Assembly (NCBI RefSeq): GCF_011043775.1
Contig: NZ_JAAKXY010000003.1
Coordinates: forward strand, 62,001-126,000
Origin: Natronolimnobius sp. AArcel1
GTDB taxonomy: Archaea > Halobacteriota > Halobacteria > Halobacteriales > Natrialbaceae
Length of the DNA: 64,000 nt
Direction: 5' to 3'
Of this stretch, positions 33,990 to 42,350 are shown in pieces (position 1 is the first letter of the stretch; every line of letters starts with the position of its first letter). Below the pieces are notes generated by a model, which did no database searches, was not told where the DNA came from, and saw only the letters and a program-made list of their open reading frames with translations. The position numbers and the translations under genes are program-made.

Positions 33990-34463
33990 CTACTTCTCGT
34001 TAAAACCGATAGCTTGGTCATCATCCCACCTAATCCGTTTCAGTACACGTGGGAGTTGATCCAGTCTCCTGTGGAAGATTTCTCCCGGATGGCTATCAAT
34101 CGTTTCCGCTGATTTTCGAGCAACGACAGAATCCTTGTGATTGATTTGTACGTGCGTTGGTCCGAGGTCTGGGTGGTCGCCATCTCGATGCCAGCCAAGC
34201 ATGAACGACCGCTCCGGCTCGATCCAGTTGAACCAGTACCAATACTCGCTGTCCTGATCTGTGAATCCGATTTCAAGACGTGCATCGGCCGACGGGTAGG
34301 TTGGATCATCGAGAATCCATTGTGTCTTCGTCGATCCGACTACACGATAACTCCCCGATTCCCGTGGCTCGGCCAGCCGAAACTCAACGGTATCAAACCG
34401 ATCATCATTCTGTAATTCACGGACAAGGTGGACCCGGTGAAGTGTTCGCATCCCCGGACGCAT
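33990..34463 (-). CDS. TumE-like (DUF6516) toxin candidate
   Basis: A 157-residue protein. The block SEYWYWFNWIEPERSFMLGW then HRDGDHPDLGPTHVQINHKD resembles the TumE/DUF6516 pattern, in which an aromatic strand is followed by an Arg/Asp segment and a His-rich 'P-x-H...H' motif. It lies 80 bases downstream of an HTH gene on the same strand, the usual order for TumA/TumE-type toxin-antitoxin pairs of haloarchaea. An internal Met (MRTLHRV, four codons in) is an alternative start. Assignment rests on pattern memory, so moderate confidence; the biochemical activity of the family is not established. Confidence 0.65.
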   Translation of the reverse strand: MRPGMRTLHRVHLVRELQNDDRFDTVEFRLAEPRESGSYRVVGSTKTQWILDDPTYPSADARLEIGFTDQDSEYWYWFNWIEPERSFMLGWHRDGDHPDLGPTHVQINHKDSVVARKSAETIDSHPGEIFHRRLDQLPRVLKRIRWDDDQAIGFNEK

Positions 34464-34542
34464 CCAATTTACGAGAAATAGTGGCAGAGAGATTACCTAT
34501 TGGATTGGTAGTGAATAGCAATCAGACAGTGAGTGGCGTTTC

Positions 34543-35046
34543 TCAATTTGATTGAGACAGCTGAAAGAGATCATCATAGAGCTGTAAGGCGTTTTTCAGG
34601 TGTCGAATCTCTAACTCGAGTGCCGCCCATGTCTCGCTGACGTTCCGTATCTCTCGTATCTCTTCGGCAGAGACATCATCGTTGGTCAACTGCTCTCGCA
34701 ACTCTTTCGCAGAGGGTGCGCCGTATTCCGCCGAGAGATCCTCTACTTGCTCTTGATACTCTTGGAGCTGTGATTCAAGCTCCGACTTCGAGTGGTCTTC
34801 GATGAGTTGGAGAATCTGGTCGAGGAACTGTTGGACCGGATTCGGTTCATAGCGTCCATCGTCCCGTTCGCGGACTTTGTTTTCCGTCTTCAGCCGTTTG
34901 ACCTCGCTATTGGCAGTCTCCCACGCAACCTCCGCTTGTTCTGCGATAGTATTGATCGTCGTTGGTTCGTCAAGTGTCTCAACTACCATGCGGACGCGCT
35001 CACGTCCACTCGTTTTTTCCTTCCACGATCCAGGTTGTGAGGTCAT
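34543..35046 (-). CDS. HTH antitoxin-type protein (DUF7342-like)
   Basis: A 167-residue DNA-binding protein. It begins MTSQPGSWKEKTSGRERVRM, followed by a helix-turn-helix at about residues 25-65 (PTTINTIAEQAEVAWETANSE) and a wing (ENKVRERDDGRYEPNPVQ). The second half is a long coiled-coil region (LQLIEDHSKSELESQLQEYQ and EIRNVSETWAALELEIRHLK). I recall this as haloarchaeal DUF7342. ATG 35046 is chosen over 35073 because it opens the family-like MTS...WK segment. It precedes the TumE-like gene and likely represses its own operon and neutralises that protein; both points are inferred. Confidence 0.75.
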   Translation of the reverse strand: MTSQPGSWKEKTSGRERVRMVVETLDEPTTINTIAEQAEVAWETANSEVKRLKTENKVRERDDGRYEPNPVQQFLDQILQLIEDHSKSELESQLQEYQEQVEDLSAEYGAPSAKELREQLTNDDVSAEEIREIRNVSETWAALELEIRHLKNALQLYDDLFQLSQSN

Positions 35047-35124
35047 TAGAGCACATACGTGGTCAGGTCTCAAATAGTTTGCCTACCTCTCGATAATATA
35101 GACAGTATCGTCTCTCTTCAGAAG

Positions 35125-35191
35125 CGTCAACGGCGCGTGTTCGCTTTGATGCGTTCGGAGACATCGTCCTCGAGGCGGATCTGATGTGAAT
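35125..35191 (-). pseudogene. Fragment of a VapB-type antitoxin gene (left copy)
   Basis: Read on the minus strand this gives SHQIRLEDDVSERIKANTR, the start of a VapB-type antitoxin, with its start codon lost. The same stretch, about 85% identical by eye, recurs at 36725-36792 in the truncated gene on the other side of the HTH/PIN pair. Confidence 0.7.
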
Positions 35192-35425
35192 CTCTGTTAA
35201 CAACGAGGAGAATGTGCTCCCTACGGACAGTACTCAGATGTCTGCAAAGCGCGTTCGTGAGATTACATCTTGCGAACTGTCAAACATCGTCTGACAACGT
35301 CATTGGAACAAGAATGCGGAGTCGTGCGGAAGACGGAATCTCCCGTGATAACGAGAGACAGCGTTTTTCGAACCACTTTGCACCGAGATATTCACCTGCT
35401 CAATCACCGGTAGACTTTAGGACAT

Positions 35426-35444
35426 AGTCCACGTACTGTGGACT
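35426..35444. promoter_or_regulatory. Operator-like inverted repeat before the HTH/PIN pair
   Basis: AGTCCAC (35426-35432) and GTGGACT (35438-35444) are perfect 7-bp arms around GTACT. The repeat ends 3 bases before the ATG at 35448 and lies just downstream of a TATA-like ACTTTAGG, so binding here would block a leaderless start. It is the likely site of autorepression by the antitoxin. Confidence 0.75.
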
Positions 35445-35447
35445 GAA

Positions 35448-36062
35448 ATGGCCTATGCTTCCCCCAACACCTCGGTTGAAGCCGAACGGGAGAGACAAGA
35501 GTTCTTCACAATCCACGAATTACTTCATCGGCCAGAACTAGCCGTCTTCTATACAGATATGCTCTTACACTCTCCCACCACAGTCGGCGAGAGCGTAGAA
35601 CGCGTCCCCCTCTCTAGTAGCGCTGCCCACAACTATGCGAAGAGTCTGCAGCAGCTAGGTGCGGCGGAGCAACTGGATGAAAAAAGAGAGCGAGCTCACC
35701 TCTGGGAAGCAAAGTCCGTATCTGGCATGTGGAACGGGGTAGAGCCCATTGGACCAGCCATGATTGCCGTGTATGGCGCGATCGAATTGAACGAAGACAT
35801 CCAACTCTTTGTTGATCGCCATGGGAAGTCGAAACTCAGCTCCGCTATCGCACAAACCATCGAATACCTACGTGGGAACACGAGTCGCCGTGGTGCAGCA
35901 GACGCACTTGGCGTTCCTGCTGTCGAAGGAATTGCAATTACGCAAGCGATTGAAAAGATTGTCTACCTACTGAAGGACCTTGACCCGTCGATTCCGGCTG
36001 ATGAATTTGAGGTTTCGCTTCCTGACAGAGCACTCGAAGAAGCCCCGTATACCGACGAATGA
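35448..36062 (+). CDS. HTH antitoxin of a PIN-type TA pair (DUF7437-like)
   Basis: A 204-residue protein. The N-terminal half is a divergent winged helix (ELLHRPELAVFYTDMLLHSP, TTVGESVERVPLSSSAAHNY, LQQLGAAEQLDEKRER). The C-terminal half is a helical domain (GPAMIAVYGAIELNEDIQLF, HGKSKLSSAIAQTIEYLRGN, RRGAADALGVPAVEGIAITQ). The layout, with a winged helix, then VDRHG/LDRHG, then a helical part, matches the protein at 52736-53269. Its stop overlaps the toxin start by 4 bases (ATGA). The palindrome at 35426-35444 is its likely operator. The antitoxin role is inferred from gene order. Confidence 0.78.
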   Translation: MAYASPNTSVEAERERQEFFTIHELLHRPELAVFYTDMLLHSPTTVGESVERVPLSSSAAHNYAKSLQQLGAAEQLDEKRERAHLWEAKSVSGMWNGVEPIGPAMIAVYGAIELNEDIQLFVDRHGKSKLSSAIAQTIEYLRGNTSRRGAADALGVPAVEGIAITQAIEKIVYLLKDLDPSIPADEFEVSLPDRALEEAPYTDE

Positions 36063-36559
36063 GTGACGGAGATTTAACGCCGTTTCCATCTGCGTTGGTC
36101 TTGGACACGAGTTTCCTCCGAACACTCGGCGGGACTCAAACAGAAAAATACCAGACATTTATAGAGTACGTGAAACAGGAAGACGCAACGCTATTTTTGA
36201 CACGCCGAGTGATTACCGAGCTTACCGAACAGCGGGCATACATGAGTATCGACTGGGTTGACAAAGCCCAAACTGCAGAATGGATTGAAATGACTCGAGA
36301 ACTCCAACCAGGAGTTCGTATTCACGATGGGCCACGTGCTGGAGAGATTTTCGATAGGACACACGCCAACATCGCCGAACGGGAACAGAAGAATCCTGAT
36401 GAATTACGAAAGACAGACGCATCACTTCCTGCGATTTCAGTCATGTTGCTAGGATCCCGGACATTCGACCGAGTTGGTATTCTCATCGATGACAACCACG
36501 CAGAGGAGTCTATCGAATCTGTGCTCACAACACGTACTACGACGGTCGAATCACCGTAG
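36059..36559 (+). CDS. PIN-domain-like toxin
   Basis: A 166-residue protein with a PIN-type acidic pattern: ALVLDTSFLRTLGG (first Asp), RRVITELTEQRAY (Glu), RKTDASLPAISVMLL (Asp after Lys/Thr), and GILIDDNHAEESI (last Asp). PIN toxins cut RNA, often tRNA or rRNA. It is translated with the preceding HTH gene through a 4-base ATGA overlap. It is a distant relative of the toxin at 53266-53793, which shares the gene order and the same first and third acidic segments. Codon use is slightly AT-richer than the core, in keeping with a mobile module. Confidence 0.75.
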   Translation: MSDGDLTPFPSALVLDTSFLRTLGGTQTEKYQTFIEYVKQEDATLFLTRRVITELTEQRAYMSIDWVDKAQTAEWIEMTRELQPGVRIHDGPRAGEIFDRTHANIAEREQKNPDELRKTDASLPAISVMLLGSRTFDRVGILIDDNHAEESIESVLTTRTTTVESP

Positions 36560-36613
36560 TCAACATCTGGGATGCGTTGTCCTATATGAACACAAGGATA
36601 TGAGTTTTCCACG

Positions 36614-36793
36614 TCAAGAGCTCGCTCCAGGACAATCAACGACGGAATGATTGTCACCGAAGACATCGCGGAGATCACGAAGCGACCGCCCAGCGATGAG
36701 TCGGTCCACGGTGTCACTGAACGACTCGTCAGCACGCGTGTTTGCTTTGCTGCGTTCGTAACCATCGTCCTCGAGGCGGATCTGGTGTGACAT
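36614..36793 (-). pseudogene. Truncated VapB-type antitoxin (right copy)
   Basis: A 59-residue frame starting MSHQIRLEDDGYERSKANTR, then ADESFSDTVDRLIAGRSLRD and LRDVFGDN, the normal VapB-type opening, after which it leaves the family pattern (HSVVDCPGASS) and stops early. No PIN toxin follows. The N-terminal part matches the fragment at 35125-35191. It may still be translated, but as an antitoxin it lacks its toxin-binding tail. Confidence 0.7.
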
Positions 36794-36979
36794 CCGTGGT
36801 GACATCGTTGACGCTCTCCGAGAATCACGGTTTGGGTGCGTCACAGTACCAACTGCAACGAGTTACACAGATTGCGTCGTTCACTCACGGGGTATTCTTA
36901 CTGCACTCGAGGATCGCGTCTTGACGTTGTTCGTTCTAAGCCATGCTCTTTTTGACGGTGGGTAGCAGATATATCGCCA

Positions 36980-37966
36980 ATGCGCGTTCTCGTCACCGGG
37001 GGTGCCGGCTTTATCGGCGGCCACCTCGCGGAACACTTTGCGGCGACCGGACACGATGTCGTCGTGCTCGATAACTTCGAGCCGTACTACGATCTCGGCA
37101 TCAAAGAGCACAACGTCGAGGCTGGACGGGAGGCTGCCGCCAGTAGCGACGGCAGTTACGAACTCGTCGAGGGGACGATCACCGACTCAGAGCTCGTTTC
37201 CGAGGTCGTCTCTCGAGTGGATATCGTCTACCACCAGGCCGCCCAGGCCGGCGTTCGCACGAGTGTCGAACAGCCACAGAAGGTCAATCAGTTCAACGTC
37301 GACGGCACGATGACGCTGCTGGAAGCCGCGCGTACGCATGATCTGGACCGTGTGGTGTTGGCGTCGTCGTCCTCCGTGTACGGGAAGCCGGAGTATCTTC
37401 CGTATGATGAGGCCCATCCCACCACGCCGGTCTCTCCCTACGGGGTATCGAAGTTAGCCGCCGAGCAGTACGCCCGTGTGTACAACGAGGTCTATGGGTT
37501 GCCGACTGTTGGGTTGCGGTACTTTACCGTCTACGGCCCGCGAATGCGCCCCAACATGGCCATGACGAATTTCGTCTCGCGGTGTCTGCACGGCGAGTCA
37601 CCCGTGATCTACGGCGATGGCACCCAGACTCGAGACTTCACCTACGTCGATGATATTCAACGCGTCAACGCGCAGCTGTTGACCGATGACAGTGCCGACG
37701 GTGAGATTCTGAACGTTGGGTCGACCGACAACATCGATATCAAGACGCTCGCTGAAGTGGTTCGGGATACAATTGATCCGGGGTTGGACCTCGAGTTCGG
37801 TGATCGATACGACGGTGACGCCGAACACACCCACGCGGATGTCTCGAAAGCGAACGACCTGTTGGGCTATGAGTCAACCGTGGATATTCGAACGGGCGTC
37901 TCGAAGTTTATCGACTGGTATCGGGCGAATGAGGAGTGGTACGATCCACTTGTTCGGAACTCGTGA
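36980..37966 (+). CDS. NAD-dependent sugar epimerase (GalE/UDP-glucuronate-epimerase type)
   Basis: A 328-residue extended short-chain dehydrogenase acting on nucleotide sugars. The NAD-binding loop is [15 protein letters not shown] at the N-terminus, DNFEPYYD follows at the ribose-binding position, then [15 protein letters not shown], the Ser of LASSSSVYG, and the catalytic YGVSK. The QAGVR segment is common in UDP-glucuronate 4-epimerases, so that substrate is favoured over UDP-glucose. TATATCGCCAATG lies right at the start. It opens the second part of the glycan region, in GC-rich host-like composition, and provides an epimerised sugar for the glycosyltransferases that follow. Confidence 0.9.
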   Translation: MRVLVTGGAGFIGGHLAEHFAATGHDVVVLDNFEPYYDLGIKEHNVEAGREAAASSDGSYELVEGTITDSELVSEVVSRVDIVYHQAAQAGVRTSVEQPQKVNQFNVDGTMTLLEAARTHDLDRVVLASSSSVYGKPEYLPYDEAHPTTPVSPYGVSKLAAEQYARVYNEVYGLPTVGLRYFTVYGPRMRPNMAMTNFVSRCLHGESPVIYGDGTQTRDFTYVDDIQRVNAQLLTDDSADGEILNVGSTDNIDIKTLAEVVRDTIDPGLDLEFGDRYDGDAEHTHADVSKANDLLGYESTVDIRTGVSKFIDWYRANEEWYDPLVRNS

Positions 37967-38130
37967 GTTCTGGCGTTGTGAGTTGGACCGAACGACATAT
38001 CCGTCTTCCACAAGTCACATGCGGTAATGCGGAGTCGACGACACGTGCAGTCCCAGCGTTCAGCCAGGCGTAGCCGTTCGAATTTCCATCTCCAAGTCGT
38101 GACCGACACTAGTAGTCTTCTCGAGGAACG

Positions 38131-38988
38131 ATGACTGAGGATTCCTTTTCCGTACTTATCAGCGTCTACCAAAATGACGATCCGGAGCACTTCCGGCTCG
38201 CACTCGAGAGTGTGTTCGATCAAACGGTCGAGCCAGCAGAGGTTGTTCTCGTTGCCGACGGCCCGCTTACTGACTCGTTGGACACTGTGATTGACGAGTT
38301 CAAAGAGTCGAATCGAGAGCAACTAACCGTCGTTCGGCTGCAAGAAAATCACGGCCTCGGAACCGCGCTTCGTGTCGGTGTCGAACACTGCTCGCACGAG
38401 CTTGTTGCGCGGATGGACTCGGATGATATCTCCGTGTCTGATCGGTTTGAGACCCAACTCGAGTATCTCGCTGCGAATCCCGGTATCGATGTCGTTGGGG
38501 CTCACGTCGGTGAGTTTCACGGTAATCCAGATGATATCCACAGTGTTCGGTCCGTCCCCGCTACTGCGTCGGATGTCGAATCTATGGCTACGTTTCGCTC
38601 TCCCGCGAACCATCCGAGCGTGATGTTTCGACGCTCATCTGTTCTCGAGGCCGGGAACTATCGCTCACTGCGATCAATGCAGGACTACGAACTGTGGGTG
38701 CGAATGCTCTCGCAGGGGTATACGATCGAGAATATTCCGGCTGTCCTCGTCAAGTGCCGCGCCGGGTCTGATCTGTACGGCCGACGTGGTGGACTCGAGT
38801 ATGCGCGTCTCGAGGTATGGCTACAACGAGAGTTTCTTCGAATGGGTGCGATTTCGCCTGTCGAGTTTATACGTAACCTGGCTACTCGAGTTCCAATCCG
38901 TCTGGTTCCAAATCGAGTTCGAACGGCGATTTATCAGGCATTGCTTCGCGAGGAGTCCGAACCGAGCGCAGATACGTCGAGAATATAA
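38131..38988 (+). CDS. Family 2 glycosyltransferase
   Basis: A 285-residue GT-A glycosyltransferase. The start FSVLISVYQNDDPEHFRLAL and VEPAEVVLVADGP form the nucleotide-binding half; HELVARMDSDDISVSDRFET carries the DxD-type metal motif; ANHPSVMFRRSSVLEAGNY and MQDYELWVRM form the acceptor side with its ED/QDYELW signature. No membrane helices, so it works at the inner face of the membrane on lipid-linked glycan. The 3' end overlaps the convergent beta-propeller gene by 55 bases. Composition is GC-rich. Donor sugar unknown. Confidence 0.9.
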   Translation: MTEDSFSVLISVYQNDDPEHFRLALESVFDQTVEPAEVVLVADGPLTDSLDTVIDEFKESNREQLTVVRLQENHGLGTALRVGVEHCSHELVARMDSDDISVSDRFETQLEYLAANPGIDVVGAHVGEFHGNPDDIHSVRSVPATASDVESMATFRSPANHPSVMFRRSSVLEAGNYRSLRSMQDYELWVRMLSQGYTIENIPAVLVKCRAGSDLYGRRGGLEYARLEVWLQREFLRMGAISPVEFIRNLATRVPIRLVPNRVRTAIYQALLREESEPSADTSRI

Positions 38989-40202
38989 CTTCGACGAACG
39001 CCTTCGTGGGCCGAATCAATCGAGATTGCAGTCCCATCAGGACTCCATCTCGGGTGGAGGTCACACCGGTGTTGGCCCTCGTACTCGAATGGGGCGAGAA
39101 ATTGCCCGATTTCGACGACCGTCTCTTGCTCGAGATTGTAGAGGAGGAGATGTCGCCGCCGACCACGGTCTGGATAGGTGTCCGTGACGATCCACTGCCC
39201 ATTCGGCGAGAGCGAGGGATGTCCGTCACTGTATCCATCCAGTGCGTCAACGTACTCTGTGTCTCCTGTTTCTACGTCGACGATGTGGTAGCCGTCGCCG
39301 AACGCTTCCGTTCGTCCCCAGACGAATAGTCTGGTTTCGTCTATCCAGCAGTAGTGAGAGACGAGGCCGTCGTCCATGATGAGTTGGTACTCGCCTTCCT
39401 GATCGGCCACGTAGAGTCTGGAAACCCGTCCTTCGGGTCCGTTCCAGCGGTGTAAGAAGACGAATCGGTCACCACTTGGATTGTACAAGACGTGATTCAG
39501 GTAGTGATTCTGTTGTGCAACGTCGTTGTCAATGAGTTCGGCTAACTGAATGCATAGCTCGCTCGAGCCAGTGTCCGTCTCGACGCGCCAGAGTCCGTCT
39601 TCGGATGGGTCGTGAATTTTCGAGGGCGTGTCGAGGCCGTAGCCGTAATCAGGACGGTTGTAATCGAGTCGGTGATAGTTCAACGAGATGAACGCGTCTC
39701 CGGTGGGAGACATTGCCTGTAGTGGATACTCGAAGTGTTTGACTTCGGACCCAGATGTATCGACGACAGCCGTGACTAGGGTCGCTTCACGACAGTCATT
39801 GTAGAGAATGTGATCGTCATTCGTTGGGTGCCACTGTGTTCGAGCTCCCTGCTGGTAGTTCCACGCCGTTGTGGTTGCGATTGTGTCTGTCGTCTGCTCC
39901 TGATAGCACTGAATTGCTGCCTGCGAGTCATCCAGTGGTCGGTGATACACCATCGCGTCCATCGATTGGTTCCACGGCGAGGTATCGAAATAGCCGAACA
40001 ACTCTGCTCCCTCGAGTGATTGTGTGTCCATGCATTCGGCAGGCGTTTCGATCTCGACAGCCGGATGGAGTGTGTGCGTGAATTTTCGGTCGCCGAAGAG
40101 CAGATAATTCGTTCGCTGATAGGCTGCCTTCGTCGTCCGCTTGAGTGCCGGAAACCGATTGAGAAGTTCGGCAACTCTGCGCTCGAGTGGATTATAGCTC
40201 AT
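38934..40202 (-). CDS. Beta-propeller protein in the glycan locus (TolB/oligogalacturonate-lyase-like)
   Basis: A 422-residue protein that appears to be a beta propeller: repeated blade-like segments end in WHPTNDDHILYND, YNPSGDRFVFLHRW, LSPNGQWIVTDTY and RWSPDGTAISIDS, the 'SPDG' pattern of TolB-like and oligogalacturonate-lyase-like propellers. Without a signal peptide it may act in the cytoplasm on a glycan or glycan precursor. The N-terminal 45 residues (LNRFPALKRTTKAAYQRTNY) are basic and helical. It is divergent from the GT4 gene at 40309 and overlaps the GT2 gene at its 3' end by 55 bases. Enzymatic activity not demonstrable from sequence. Confidence 0.75.
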   Translation of the reverse strand: MSYNPLERRVAELLNRFPALKRTTKAAYQRTNYLLFGDRKFTHTLHPAVEIETPAECMDTQSLEGAELFGYFDTSPWNQSMDAMVYHRPLDDSQAAIQCYQEQTTDTIATTTAWNYQQGARTQWHPTNDDHILYNDCREATLVTAVVDTSGSEVKHFEYPLQAMSPTGDAFISLNYHRLDYNRPDYGYGLDTPSKIHDPSEDGLWRVETDTGSSELCIQLAELIDNDVAQQNHYLNHVLYNPSGDRFVFLHRWNGPEGRVSRLYVADQEGEYQLIMDDGLVSHYCWIDETRLFVWGRTEAFGDGYHIVDVETGDTEYVDALDGYSDGHPSLSPNGQWIVTDTYPDRGRRRHLLLYNLEQETVVEIGQFLAPFEYEGQHRCDLHPRWSPDGTAISIDSAHEGVRRSYILDVSALGSDSSRSNA

Positions 40203-40308
40203 TCAAGTCCGTGGGCTATGCATTCTGTCGCCCCAATTAGCTGTTTTCCAATCGGCTCGCACAGTCGCCTTTCACCACCTATTAGCCATAACACCATGGA
40301 ATGTCCGT

Positions 40309-41394
40309 ATGGCCATCGACCTCCTCTACATCGTCTCGACGCTTCGCCAAAGCGGTCCGACGAATCAGTTGTACTACTTGCTGGACAATCTGGACGACGA
40401 GTTCAACGCGAAGATCCTGACGCTCTCACCCGAACCAGCCGATTCGGAGTTAAATCGCTTTCTCGAGCTCGGTGTCGAGTACGAAACGCTCGGACTGTCT
40501 CGAGTGAAGGGAGGGATTGTCGGTCCGTATCAGCTTCGGAAGGCTGTGCGTGCGTATGAACCAGACGTGATCCACACGCAAGGTATTCGAGCAGATACGC
40601 TCGCAGCGGTGTTTCTCTCCGGCTATCCTCACGTCACAACCATTCGAAACTACGCGTACGATGACTATCCAGCGAAGTACGGCGGGAAGAAAGGGACTGT
40701 AATGGCGTTCGTCCACCTGAACGCGTTGAAACGCATTCCGTATCCAGTAGCCTGCTCAGAGACGATTGCGAAAAAGGTCGCTCCACACGGGATTGACGCC
40801 GTGCCAATCCAGAACGGGGTGGACACGACTGCGTATACTCCCGCCAGTGACTCGGAACAGCAGGCTCGTCGTGAGGAATTGGGGTTGCCAGAGTCAGGTC
40901 CAATCGTTATTTCGGTTGGCTCGCTCATCGAGCGGAAAGACCCACAAACCGTCATTCGTGGATTTTTTGAAAGCGAACTAAGTGATGATGGATATCTGGT
41001 GATGCTTGGTGATGGTCCACTTCGAGACGAGTGTGAACGTCTCGTTCAGGATGACTCTCGAGTTTTCTTTGAAGGATGGGTTGATGATGTCGATGACTAT
41101 CTACAGGCCAGTGACTACTTTGTGTCGGCGTCTAAGTCAGAGGGTCTACCGAATTCGGTCATGGAAGCGCTCGCATCTGGGCTTCTAGTTACCCTGTCAG
41201 ATATTCAACCACACAATGAAATAATGCAGTACGGTAATGTCGGTGCTGAGTTCGAGTTAGGGAGTGTTTCAGGACTTGCATCGGCGCTCAAATCGATTAA
41301 AACTATTGATAGCGAGGAACCACGTGCTGTGGCAACTAATTTTTTAAGCGCAACCCATATGTCTAGAGAATACCAATCCAAGTACTATAAATAA
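40309..41394 (+). CDS. Family 4 glycosyltransferase with an internal composition break
   Basis: A 361-residue GT-B glycosyltransferase. Features are an N-terminal Rossmann domain (LLYIVSTLRQSGPTNQLYYL), then PIQNGVDTTAYTP, VISVGSLIERKDPQTVIRGF, VMLGDGPLRDECERL, FFEGWVDDVDDYLQASDYFV and the family signature SKSEGLPNSVMEALASGLLV with its E-x7-E acidic pair. The first two thirds have host-like GC-rich codons, while the sequence from about 40960 becomes much more AT-rich without a break in frame. That places a recombination junction inside this gene, at the left edge of the AT-rich cassette. Sugar unknown. Confidence 0.9.
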   Translation: MAIDLLYIVSTLRQSGPTNQLYYLLDNLDDEFNAKILTLSPEPADSELNRFLELGVEYETLGLSRVKGGIVGPYQLRKAVRAYEPDVIHTQGIRADTLAAVFLSGYPHVTTIRNYAYDDYPAKYGGKKGTVMAFVHLNALKRIPYPVACSETIAKKVAPHGIDAVPIQNGVDTTAYTPASDSEQQARREELGLPESGPIVISVGSLIERKDPQTVIRGFFESELSDDGYLVMLGDGPLRDECERLVQDDSRVFFEGWVDDVDDYLQASDYFVSASKSEGLPNSVMEALASGLLVTLSDIQPHNEIMQYGNVGAEFELGSVSGLASALKSIKTIDSEEPRAVATNFLSATHMSREYQSKYYK

Positions 41395-41426
41395 TGGACT
41401 AATTACTTGATAAGGTGTAACAGGCC

Positions 41427-42161
41427 TCAAGAGCCATCTTTCTTGAATATAAATAAGTTTTCAGGTATTTCGGTGACTTTTTCAACAGATACTTTTGAAC
41501 GGATGTTTTGAACATCGTCTTCCTCATAGGTATATCCATAATTGTTAAATTTACATTTCCAATATCTTCTGTCCTTCTCATTGACATGGTGTTTTCCACC
41601 TTGACCTGGTGGTGCTGCAGTGAATGCCACGATATCTCCTGACTTTGATATCGATTGCAGTAATTTATTCACATGAGGTTCTGAAAGATGTTCGGCGACC
41701 TCAAAACAAATAACTAAATCATACTTTCCATTTGGGGCATATATGTCTCGTAAATCATGAATTTCTATATTTTCTTTTGGTACAACTGCATATTCTAATG
41801 CAGCATCATTCCCCTCAACACCTTGAATAATTTTATCCCGGTTATGAAAATACTCAAGGTAATGGCCAATCGCACATCCTAAATCAATTACACTGTTAGG
41901 TTCATATCTATCATTCAGTGCCTTTGCAACTTGGTGGGCATCCGATCGACGAGGGTTTTTCCGTCTTTTTTCGTAATATTCGTTACTATAAATGTTTTCA
42001 GGCCCCGTGAATCTGTATTTGTCTGTTATTGAATAAACCAAATTGGTTATTTTCTGCGCCGCATATCTTAATTCATTCTTGGAAAATCGGATAGATTTGT
42101 ATATCAACTCAACCAAACCCTCATTTCGATACGTGTCAATAGCTTTCCGTAGAAGTTTCAT
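41427..42161 (-). CDS. SAM-dependent methyltransferase (class I)
   Basis: A 244-residue methyltransferase. SVIDLGCAIGHYLEYFHNRD is the SAM-binding motif I, followed by GVEGNDAALEYAV (motif II acidic residue) and KYDLVICFEVAEHLSEPHVN (motif IV region with the E/D-x-x-EH pattern of small-molecule methyltransferases). VAFTAAPPGQGGKHHVNEKD near the C-terminus is typical of enzymes of glycan loci that methylate sugars or lipid-linked glycans. ATG 42161 (MKLLRKAIDTY) is preferred to the in-frame codon at 42245. The gene is strongly AT-rich, in the foreign cassette. Substrate is inferred from context only. Confidence 0.85.
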   Translation of the reverse strand: MKLLRKAIDTYRNEGLVELIYKSIRFSKNELRYAAQKITNLVYSITDKYRFTGPENIYSNEYYEKRRKNPRRSDAHQVAKALNDRYEPNSVIDLGCAIGHYLEYFHNRDKIIQGVEGNDAALEYAVVPKENIEIHDLRDIYAPNGKYDLVICFEVAEHLSEPHVNKLLQSISKSGDIVAFTAAPPGQGGKHHVNEKDRRYWKCKFNNYGYTYEEDDVQNIRSKVSVEKVTEIPENLFIFKKDGS

Positions 42162-42350
42162 GAGTAATTGTCGTGGCTTAATCCCATAAGAACTCTTCTG
42201 TTCTTCGGATCTACGAAACCCTATAAACAATATGCACAGAGTCAAATAAAAGTCTAACCGATAGATATAGATGCCTGAGAGGACATATATTTTCAGTGAC
42301 TTACCGACTCAATCACCATCCAAATTTAATAAGGTGTAATAGACGTAATT

